Assembly (NCBI GenBank): GCA_963971305.1
Contig: CAXARO010000288.1
Span: 1 to 64,000 of the forward strand
Reading direction: 5' to 3'
DNA: 64,000 nt
Origin: Arcuatula senhousia
Taxonomy: Eukaryota > Mollusca > Bivalvia > Mytilida > Mytilidae
Numbering within the stretch: position 1 is the stretch's first letter; each line of letters opens with the position of its first letter. A program made the position numbers and the translations under genes. The notes beneath the pieces were generated by a model, which was not told where the DNA came from, ran no database searches, and saw only the letters and a list, made by a program, of their open reading frames with translations. Below, in pieces: positions 50,001-62,000 of this stretch.

Positions 50001-53000
50001 CAAAGCAGCGTCTAGATAATTATTTTTCATAGTTATAACGTTTTATCATTCTTCATTTCTGATCGTTTTACCAAGGCATTTTCTTTCCATTTTTTCAGTT
50101 CACCGAAGTATAATAAAATATAAACAATTTCCCTTCATTCGGCCTCAATGTGCAAGGAAATGTTATTATTAAATCTTCTTGCGAAGGTCATCAAGGGGTT
50201 ATTAATGCTTTATTTAAGTAACAATTTGAACGAATACAAATGAAAGAGCATACAACAAAAGTAATCTAGAAACATGTAAGGTAAATTAATCTAAGAATTT
50301 TATATTTCGATGTGTAGTTTAATATGTAAATAGACAAAAGAGTAGGTCAATTATCAACCATTTTATTCGAAGTGTAATCTCAGTTGCATTATATAAAGGT
50401 AGGTGTGATCCGATGTTCCAGAGTTTACAGGACACCTCCTTGAATTAATTGTTATTTTGTAAACAGCGCGTTTAAATACATGATAAAAATCATTAGATGA
50501 ATCAAGATTCGTGGAAAACTATTAAATCAACTGGCCATTGATGTTGCCATCGAGAGACTGTTTGATTTCTTGACATTTTTCAAAACAAATAGAATTAACC
50601 TAAAACAAATTTGAAATGGAAACCATTATAATTCAATATAAATATACAGCAATGGAAAAGGTGGATTTCAATAAAGCTTCAATTATGTTCATGTATTGAC
50701 AAAAATACCTGAAGTACATAAATCTGGCCTCTCATCAGAACCGTCTGGACATTGTGGTGTTCCATTGCAGAATTGCCACCCATCTATACAATGAATACCA
50801 TCGTCGCATTTTCTCTCAAGTTCTGAACATTCTTGGCCTGTTTAAAAAAATACATGTAAGATAATCATTACATTAAAAAAATATCTCTGTTGTAAAACAG
50901 TGAATGTTTTTATAATTATGATTTTTTAAAAATAAATTAAGCATTTATCATTTCCGGTATGTCAGCATGGTCATTAAATCATTTAGAAACTTAATGTAAA
51001 ATTAAAGTTTGTTTTTGCCTACAAAAACGATGTCTCCCATCGTTCCCCCAAAAATTTAAAAGGCCATTACTCCAATATTAATTTGAGGACCAAAATTTCC
51101 TGGTAATATGCACAACTACATATGGTGTCCTTCCTATATACCAAGTTTCGTTAAATTTGGTCAAGTAGTTTTAGCGGAGTTGCGCTAACAAGACGATCAA
51201 TGAGGATTATCAGCAAATTTCTATGTTCAAATGGTCATAATTCCAACATTAATTTGAGGATCAAAATTTCCTGGTAATATGCACAACAACATATGATATC
51301 CTTCCTACATGTATATACCAAGTTTCATTGAATTTGGTTCAGTAGTTTTAGAGGGGTTGCGCATCCTCGGAAACCCAGGGGTTCTTCATTCGCACACTCA
51401 TTCATCACCCCTGGGTCCATTCGTATCAATTCCATCGTTTTAGACAGCTTTACGAATTTTCCTATCAAGCATTCTGATTGGACACATATTTGTGCGTTCT
51501 TTTCCCCTGATCTTGAACTTTACTAAGTTGTAATAAAAAACAATATAAATCGTCCCTTAACAACATTGATAAGCGACCAATCAGAAGGCTCGACTCAAAA
51601 CTGTGTAAAACGAAGGAATTGATACGTATGGACCCAGGGGTGATGAATGAGTATGCAAATGAAGAAACCCCTGGGTTTCCGAGGATGGGGGTTGCGCTGA
51701 CAAAATGATAAATGAGTATTTTCAGCAAATTCCTAAGTTCTATGGGCCATAACTCCCACAAAAATTGAGGATCAAAATTTCCTGGTAACATGCACAACTG
51801 CATATGGCGTCCTTCCTATATACCAGGTTTCGTTGAATCCAGTTAAGTAGTTTCAGAGGAGTTGCGCTGAGAAACTTTGTGACGGACAGACGGACGGATG
51901 GACACGACAAAAACAATATGTCTACATAGAAGAAAATGAGATGTGGAATAAGTGTACGCGACACAACCTACATTATAAACATAAATTTAAAACACCCACA
52001 ATGGAAAACAGCCACCATCTAGTCATCTTAACAAATTGCAACCTTTTTGGGCTAATGATACGGCGTGTCAACATGGTCTTTTATCACATAAGGAAAAGCC
52101 TAATGTAGTATGTCCGGAAATGTAGTCGTCACTATCTTTCATAATTTTTTAAAACTTTGATTTTTAGTGGAATCTTTTTTCTTACCTTTCGAATGGGGTT
52201 TATTTACTTTAATTTACCTCGACAGAATTCTGGATTCTGATCAGTGCCATCAGAGCATTGCTGGCGTCCATCACAAAAAGACCCCGTCCAAAAACACTCT
52301 ATACCATCGTTACATTTAGCGTAGTAGCTATCGGTCTTACAAGGTTGGGCTGTAAAACAAGTATACATCTATTTATCATTAAAATTACAAACTTTATCTT
52401 TCGCTCAGGTTTGTAGCTGTATTTATATCAAAATAAAACTTGAGTTCTTTTGAAACAAAACATTTTAAGCCGCTAATTTATAAAACATTATAGGCATTAT
52501 TTAATACTACGACGATATCACTGCATATAACTTATTCAAACCCTATATGCATGGTTCAGAATAGAATATAATCATCATTCACATGTTACACTAAACGATT
52601 ATTAATATTATTTAGATCTACATCTAGAAATTGACTCACAAGGAAGACTTTCAACAAGGCTCTATGACAAACGTGATGACTTCAACTTTCCAATCGTCAA
52701 CTTTCCCTTCTTGTGTAGCAACATTCCGTCCGCTCCAGCTTATGGAGTTTACGTATCTCAATTGATTCGTTACTCCAGAGCGTGCGGGACTTACATCGAT
52801 TTCCTTAGCAGAGCGACACGTCTGACGCAAAAATTGCTCACACAGGGTTATGTTGCTCCTCGGTTGCTGTCTTCACTCAAGAAATTTTCCGGAAGACATC
52901 ATGCACTTATAGACAAATATGGGATTTCGATCTCTCAGATGAGTGCAGATGTTGGTTTGTCATAGGGTGTTGTTTAGTCTTCCTTTACCGGATTTGACAC

Positions 53001-56000
53001 GCTGAATGGACTATTGGCAACGCGACGGGTGTGTTATAGCAAGCAGGAACTGCTTACTCTTCCGGAGCACATGAGTTCAGTCTTGTTTCGACTGGAGTTC
53101 GCGTTGTTGATTGATATTCAGTTATTTTGTGTTTCCATGTCATACATGTTGTCTGTTTTTGTCCCGTTCCTGTTGGTGTTTAATGGTTTTGTCTCTGCCC
53201 TTTCGGACTTTTGATATTCGGATACCCCATCGGTACCTCTGCTTCTTTCATTAATCATTGAATTGATTTTATGCAGGTAGGTGGGTCCACACAAAATATT
53301 CGAATCAAACGTACTATATGTAGTAAGCAAACCAGTAATTAAGTCTAAGTTTTCTCTTTTTGTCGGGTTGTTTTTATTGGAAATAATATTTTAAATAAAG
53401 GAGGTTAGTAAGTGGTTTGATTTCTATGATTAACTTGAATTATTTTGTGAAGGTGAAACATGTAACACAATTATTTCCGCGCAAATTTAGATTATACATA
53501 TGTACCTACTCAGGCAGAATGTCCTGTTTTTATCACTTCCATCCAGACATTTAGGAGAAAGGTTAAAGTGTTGACACATATAATAGGCATATATGCACTG
53601 TTTTCCATCTGCACACTTAACAGTATTTTCAGAACACTGGTATTCTATAATAAGAATTGACATGCAAGTTAAAGATAGACATTGTGTTTAACATTTAAAT
53701 AGCCTTCCATTGATAAAATCTGCAGCAAACTTGCGAGTACTTTTTTTCATTTTGTGCATTTTGTATATGAAATATATTTTTGTGACAGTCTGTTGCACTT
53801 ACGAAAAGGTACATTTAATAATTTGTACATTGGCAATGACTCCTGCGTTTTTTATATATAAATAATCAAACAAACAACAAATAAGATCAATAACAATAAT
53901 AAAGGAAGACACAAGTTTAATATCTGGGCTTAATCTTCGCTTTAAAAAAGCAAAAAATTAAACACTAAATACAATATGTTCATGAACTTTTGAAATATAA
54001 ATCAACGGCTACTAAAATATTGTTCATAATTTACGTCATTATACTTTATCACTCAATGTAAAATGATGCAATAACTAAAGTTTGACGAAATAAAATACAT
54101 CATCTTTCAAACATTATCCTGATCAATAAACAAGGTTATAAACCTTAAACACGCCTATATTTTACCTCTGCATCTTGCTGAATCTTCATCAGATTGATCA
54201 ATGCAGTCTGCTTTTCCATCACATAACATAATTTCCGAAATACATTGTTTATCATCACTACATCTGAAGTAACCACTCTGACAATCTCTGGCTATAAGGA
54301 ATGAATAAAAAAATAAGTTTGTTAAAATAAAGAAGGAATGTGTCCATGGGACGCGGATTCCCCCGCTTGCCCCAAACAGCAAGATGTCTGACAGGTCTGA
54401 ACATATTACCAAGTTTCTATTCATTCTCCTGTAGGGTTTTTAAGATAGGCTAGACGAGATTTTTCATGTAAATTTTCATATCATAAGTCCCAAACAGGAT
54501 GTAGACGTTTGACAGGTGTAACAGTCGCTTAGGACGTGCAATGTGTCATAATGAACCATCCTACCAAGTTACAAATCTTACTTATGCACGGTGTCTGTGG
54601 GGGAATCAAAATATATAAATAAAACTACGTTCCCTAGTAAAAAAAAACATGTTTCAACCTTGATGTTAAAATTGAAAATCAAAAATACAAAGTTTCAGAC
54701 AATTAATTTTGCTACGCCTGACGCGCGTTTCGACTATTCAAGACTCATCAGAGGCACTCTACCAAAACTATTAAGTGACTGACATGGATTGGTTGATGAT
54801 ACATCTGCAGTCAATAACACTCCGTCATTTAAAATAAAGTTCTATAAATGATTGACATTGACAGTTACAAAACCGCATCAGTCATTTCAAATCAAGGTAA
54901 ATTTTTAAAATGACTGTCATGGTGTGGTAAAAGGCTAGGACAAATTATGTAGACCCAAAATTTTGACGAAGTGCAAACGAAATCGACAACATGACAAAAA
55001 CCAAACACAAACAAACTTAAACAAGGGGTTGCACTAAGTCGTGCTAAGCATACCCCCATGACCGACTGACCTGGAAAGGGGAGGCACAGTACAACTCATC
55101 ATGCTAAAGCTGTATACCAAATTTGAAATCAATCCCTTCTCTAGAAGCCGAGAAATCTGTTACAAAAATTGTCTATTTTTGACCCATAAAAAGTCTAAGT
55201 CAGCTCGGAAAACAGGAAGTAGATGATGGACTGACCTGGAAAGGGGAGGCACGGTATAACTAATCATGCTGAAGCTGTGTACCAAATTTGAAACCAATCC
55301 ATCCAGTAGAAGCCGAGAAATCTGTTACGAAAAATTTCACTTTTCAAATTTTTTACCCTTGAAAGTCTAAGTCGACTCGAAAAACAGGAAGTAGATGATG
55401 GACTGACCTGGAAAGGGGAGGCACGGTATAACTCATCATGCTGAAGCTGTGTACCAAATTTGAAACCAATCCATCCATTAGAAGCCGAGAAATCTGTTAC
55501 GAAAAATTTCACATTTCAATTTTTTTTCCTCTGAAAAAGTCTAAGTCGGCTTGGAAAACAGGAAGTAGATGATGGACTGACCAGGAAAGGGTAGGCATAG
55601 TCTAACTCATCATGCTGAAGCTGTGTACCAAATTTGAAACCAATCCATCCAGTAGAAACAGAGAAATTGAACCGGACGGACAGACGGACGGACGGACAGA
55701 CGGACGGACAAGGTGATTGCAATATAGCCCCCTCTCTTACGAGTGGGGGTATAAAAAGAAAAAATAACTAAACTTTACCTCGACACATTGCCTCATCTTC
55801 ATCGCTACCATCGGCACAGTCAGCGTGTCCATTACACTGTTGGTACATGTAATCATTGACGCATTGAACTCCGTCATCACATTGAACTTGTGAAGGTGGA
55901 CATGTATATTCTTAAAGATAAAAGTAACAAATAAAACCTTAACTGCTTACCTTCGATAATTGCAAGAAAAATGTAATCTGAAACCAACCTTTTTATATCA

Positions 56001-59000
56001 TATCAGAACTAATTTCGCGTATTTATCGTGTGAATGTAAGTAAGTTGGTGTTTTACGCCCTTCTTACGCTGTAAAGGTTAATAGGACAATATCATTCTTC
56101 CAAATAAATAAAAGCATGCACCTTTTATTTGCTTATTAATGTTTTGTTATATGTGATCAAGGAGGAATTTATACAGCAATAGTTTATTGAAGTTTTGCTC
56201 TTCCGATACTCCAGAGGAATTTCATTCCATCAGTCATTTGAGGCAGGTGGCCGACTGAGGCTTTTCAGAGTCTCTTGTTTATACTTAATATTCAGAATAT
56301 TCATTTTAGCGAAATGATATTGTCCTATATTGCGACGGACGCTAAGTGATGACAAAGCTCATTAAGACCTTTGGTCCATAGGAGATTAATGTAAAAAACG
56401 AGCATTTTGGGGATTTTGAACAATTTGGAAAATTCGTTATAGTTCCCCTAAGGTGCTGGGTATTCGGGAAATTAAGAGTCAATTCATGTTTTGTTTAATC
56501 ATTGGTAATTATACCCCACGCAACGAAGTTGCAAAGGGTATAATGTTTTTGACTGGTCCGTCCGTCTGTGATCAAAGTTTGTGAACGCAACTCCTCTTAA
56601 ACTACTGAATAGAATTTAACGAAACTTGGTATGCAAAATGTACACCAAATGTTGTTGTGCATATTTCTATGAATTTTTTATCCGTAAATTTTTGTGGGAG
56701 TTATGACCCTTTGGACTTAGAAATTTGCAGAAAATCATGATTACAGTTTGTGAACGCAACTCCTCTTAAACTACTGAACAGAATTTAACGAAACTTGGTA
56801 TGCAAGAAGAACACCAAATGTAGTTGTGCATATTACCAGAAATTTTTGATTCACAAATTTTTGTGGGAGTTATGGCCCTTTGGACTTAGATATTTGCAGA
56901 AAATCATTTTTACAGTTTGTGAATGCGACTCCCCTTAAACTACTGAACAGAATTTCGTGAAACTTGGTATACAAAAAGTGTAACATATGTTACTGTGTAT
57001 GGTACTACAAAATTTCAATTCCCAAAAGTTTACAAGCTAAGGGTATTTTTTATAGTCCAATAGCAGAACGCGTAGGGTATGTGAGCGTGCTCACTAAGGT
57101 TCTTTCATTTGGAATTATTTTGATAAAATGTGCTCTTTAACAGTTGAGATTTGTTTCATTTAGGCTGATTTTACGAAGAAATTCAGTAATACTAGATAAG
57201 GCCCTTATCACGCATTTGTCGGTAATATTGAATTTCTCAGAATGTATTTTAATAAAGAAGAAAGTCATAGACGGCTTTCAGTAACATCATCTCTTTTAAA
57301 GCTATGAAAATACACAGTCTGTGCGAAATGGCATACATCTGTTCTTGTAAATCTCTTTTGTGATGATTGATTCTGTCTTTCCCTTTCGGTCTTGTGATAT
57401 TCGATTGCCTTATTATAACCTTTTCTTTTTAGCTTCTTTTACGGCACAACTTTGATTGATTTAAGATTGATTCAAGTATTTTTATTACCTTGCCTTAATC
57501 TGATATATGCTCATACCTCGACACATTTCCACATCTTCATCAGAACCATCAGCGCAATTTGTCGTCCCATCACAAAACTTCGTTCTCCAGACACATTGAT
57601 GACCGTCAACACACGATCTATGATTGAAGTCACATCTACGATCTACGTGACAAAAGAAATAGACCAGTTTTAACTACAGCCTTTTCAGTTCATTCTACAG
57701 AATTATTTTATAATCATATCAGTTTTACCAATCGGCGGAGAACTTTTAAAAAATAAAAGAATTATTTTATCCACAATAAGTACATGGAAAAGGATACACT
57801 TTAAAAGCTCAAAGTATAACAACATACAATAAATACAAAAGTTGCTGGGATTATAACATTTGAAATGTTGGTCAGTACAATTAACTTATAATCATTTTTT
57901 ACTGCTAAATGAAAATACAAAACAAACCAAACAAATAAATTACAGTTAAAGATCGTTACAGATTATGTTTTGAGAAACCATTAGAAAATACCTTTACACA
58001 TGTTCGGGTCTTCATCCGACCCATCATCACAGTCTCTAGAATGGTCACATATTTTGTAACTATCAAAACACTGTTTTCCATCAGCACATTTTTGCCTACC
58101 ATATGGACATGCTCGTTCTGCAAAATAGACCAAAGATGCAATAATGAAATAAAATTTGTACCAATCTTTGAAGAAGTAGGCAATATACTATTAACTTATG
58201 CCATCCCGTTTTTAGTTCACACTTGTTACGACTTGCGTTCGGGATTTTGATTTCTGTTCGGTTGATTTTGAGTTCTGTCTTTACTAAACTCGCCCTTTCT
58301 GACTTTTTGGCACTCGAATGTCCCATTGGTGCCTCTTTGCAATTGCTTCTTACATTAGAATTTTACTTTAATATTCAATTATACATATTACCATGACTTC
58401 AATATTTCATATATTGTCATTCAAGTTTTAATATTCCAGTTTCATTTCATTTAATTGTTTGAATTTAGAAATAAATAATTTTCTTTCTGGCAACATGTTT
58501 GTTCAGTTTGGTGGACGTATTTTCAGCAAACAATGGGGATTCCAATGGGCACTAATTGTGCACTAATGCTTGCTGCTTGGTTTCTTCATTCATAAGAAGC
58601 AGACTTCTTACAATCTCTTCTCGACAAAAAAAAAATCGTAGACTAGCTCTCTCTTTTAATACCGCATTCCGTTATATTGATGGTGTCCTTTCTGAACAAG
58701 TCTCGATTTGGTGACTTTCTCCATCTCATATATCCTCAGGAAATTGAGATAAAGGCCACAACGGAACTTCTGCTTCATATTTAGATCTACATCTCGAAAA
58801 TGACTCTCAAGGTAGACTTTTAACAAAGCTCTATGACAAACGTGATGACTTCAACTTTCTACTCGTGAACTTTCCCTTCTTGAGTAGCAACATTCCGTTC
58901 GCTCTGGCATACGGAGTTTTCGTATTAAAGTTGATTCGTTACTCCAGAGCTTGTGGGAATTACATCGATTTCCTTGGCAGGGAGTCACGTTTGGCGCAGA

Positions 59001-62000
59001 AATTGCTTACACGACGCATTGTTGATTTCCGTTCGGTTGATTATTTGTTTTCTGTTTCTTTGTGCTGCTCTTGTTCGTGTTAACCGGTTTAGTCATAGCC
59101 TTTCGGACTTTTGCACCATTGGTTCCTCGTTGCTTCTTAAAGGTAATATTAAGTAGACGTTCTTTCTGTTGTGCCTTAATGATGTACACGTGAAATAAAA
59201 GTTGTGACTTCGGTCACTTGTGCAATACTGCACTGACTATCCGATCATTTGTCTGAAAACGAAAGTAGTTTAAATGTTCAGAAATCACAGAAGCAAGTTC
59301 TTTTTGTTGCAACATACCTGCCGCGTTGCCTAAGAAAAATTCAGAGCATGTCGAATTGGGTAAAAGAGTGCAAAACAAAACCTCATTTATAACCAACCTA
59401 TGTGCTCTTATGATAAATATAAATTTGTGTAAAAGAATTTGAATAAACGCCTATTGATATTCGCTATGTGGTACTGGTATTTGGCAACATAACGTGAATA
59501 CCATACCTAGACAAAAACTGTCCATTTCATCAGAGCCGTCCTGACACTGTGGTGTACCATCACACTGTTCATGTTTTCCAACACATTCTTTGCCATCAGC
59601 ACATTTGATACGATCTGGGCCACAGTCATATTCTACAATACATTGAACGAAATATTTCTAACTTATTATCTACCCTGAATCATATTGAACAGCAATGAAA
59701 ATTCCTCATGCACATCATGATGTATATCCTTCATGTCAAGTTTCATCAAAATCTATTAAGCGTTTTGGAGGGAGTTGCGCTTACGAGGTCTCCCATTTAA
59801 CACTATATTAAAAAGGGTCTCTGTCCAACTATCACCCCTGAATGATATCTGACAGCGATTGAAATTCTCCGTGTACATCACCAAATGATGTACTTTCTTT
59901 ATTCTAAGTTTCATTAAAATCCACCAAGCGCTTACGAGGTATGTGGACAGACAGACAGGGGATTCCTATATTATCAAAAAGTTAGTTTGCATGGGGTATA
60001 ATAAACCATAGAAATTGTAAGGAGATAAATTCCCCTCAACTGAACATGCCACAAAAAATTTAAATTCACAAAACAAAAGTAAAATATATTTTAATGGTTG
60101 GACAAATGATAAAAAATGACGTTACCCTACCTTGCTTTTATGATCTAATAAAATAAAAAAATAAATAAAAACGGATCAATATGACTGAATATTAAAAATT
60201 GAAAATTATAGACGTGTGTCAGGCGACTTCCGTTGGCCGTAGTATGTAAGCTAGTTTGTTTCCCACCCCATACCCATATTTCATTTAACATCATCTTATC
60301 ATCCGTTGCATGTTCATTACCTGTAAATAACCTATATAGTGTTGCACGGGCGTAAAACACCAACTCACTCACTCATTGGTCAGCGGTCAGGGTTTCCGTA
60401 TTATAGACCTGAGAACCCCCGCGGACGAGACTGTCAACCGCAAAAAATTAAACCTTCTCGCAATTTTTGGGACGAGCGTATAAATGAACGTACCCGAACA
60501 CTATATGTCCCCTATTTGGTAGATGGAGCAATAACAACCTTTATTTAGTTAATTTTTTTTATTTGGCACAAGCTCCTGTTACGTCCAATTACGTAACTTT
60601 AAGGCGAAAATTTATCTATGCTCCTGTTACGTTCCTTCCGGGACATAATAAATTCCGCACCCATTACGGATGGGGGGAACGAATCAAAATACGGATTTTT
60701 ATTTTATTCCAGAGAATATTTGGTTGTCAACAAAAAATATTCATAACTGTATTTGGACACCATATTTATCCGATTGAAGAATTTTATGAAGAATTCAAAT
60801 CCATTTACTATAGCTCTTTGATTTTTCGGAATATAAGAATATAAGATATCCTATAAAATTATTGTTTTATTTACCTTGACACCAAATTTCATCCGACTGG
60901 TCTTTACAATGAATGTTTCCATCACATCGTTTTTCTCTGTTTATGCACTGCAAGCCATCAGAACATTTAATCAGAGTGTACGGGCATTCAAAATCTGAAA
61001 TATATAATCAATCGTTTAAAGATTCCAAACATCATAAATCACTACAACGATCTAATAGTATTTTGTCTTCTTACATAATCAAATGGCTTTATTATTTGAG
61101 AGCCGATGGGATGAGGTTAAGGCGTCGGGCCATAAATACTAGTCCCGTGCGGGGCCCGGGTGGCGAATAGGCCCGCAGCAGAGCCTAGCTTGTCGTAAGA
61201 GGCGACTAAGGGTCTTGGGATTCTGACGTCGGGTCAGTGCTCAGCCCACAGAGCGACCAAGTGTGTGCCCTAGGTGGCTGAATAGGGTAGCCCTCGTCCG
61301 CGGGGGTTGTCAGGTCTATAATACGGAAACCCAGACCGCCGACCATAGTGGGCCAACGTGTGTGGAGAGTGCCACGCTTCATGCACGTAAAAGACCCCTT
61401 TGTGGACCGCCCAGTAGTGCACCACATAGGCTAAATTTTCCGCCCCTACCCACCTCTCCCCTTTTTCCTGTGGTTCTTCAAAATTTACCGGTCCTTTGTT
61501 TCCCACCCCATCTCCATATTTCATTTATCATCATCATTTCATGTTCATTTTATCATCCTTTTCATGTTCATCGCCTGTAAATAACCTATATAGCGTTGCA
61601 CGGGCGTAAAACACCAACTCACTCACTCACTCATAAATACTAGGATTAGTGGTTCGATCCTCGTCAGAGGTAACAATTGCATGGATCAATTTTCCGACTC
61701 TCTCTTTAAATTTTCAGATGATCACAATTCTAGATTAAGATTTAGTTTTCATAATAAGAATACATTGCGTTTTATAAAGTATAAAAATCAAAATAATGAG
61801 AAAAGGAAAATCTTCAACTTTTACAGTGCGTGTCTTAATACATAGAGTAGAAAATAATTATAATGTAGTAATACTTATTGCCACCTAAGTCTACAAAAAT
61901 AATTTGGATAAAGTGTAGACATGGAGATATACATGTGTATTTTCTGTAGTTCAATAACTTCTGTTTGAAACTGTTATATCCATTGTAAACTGATGTAATC

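Noticed and set aside
54155..54424. 89-codon minus-strand frame with an N-terminal methionine
   Set aside because: Only 54291-54166 is coding (LDLa exon 7); the upstream part reads through the intron.
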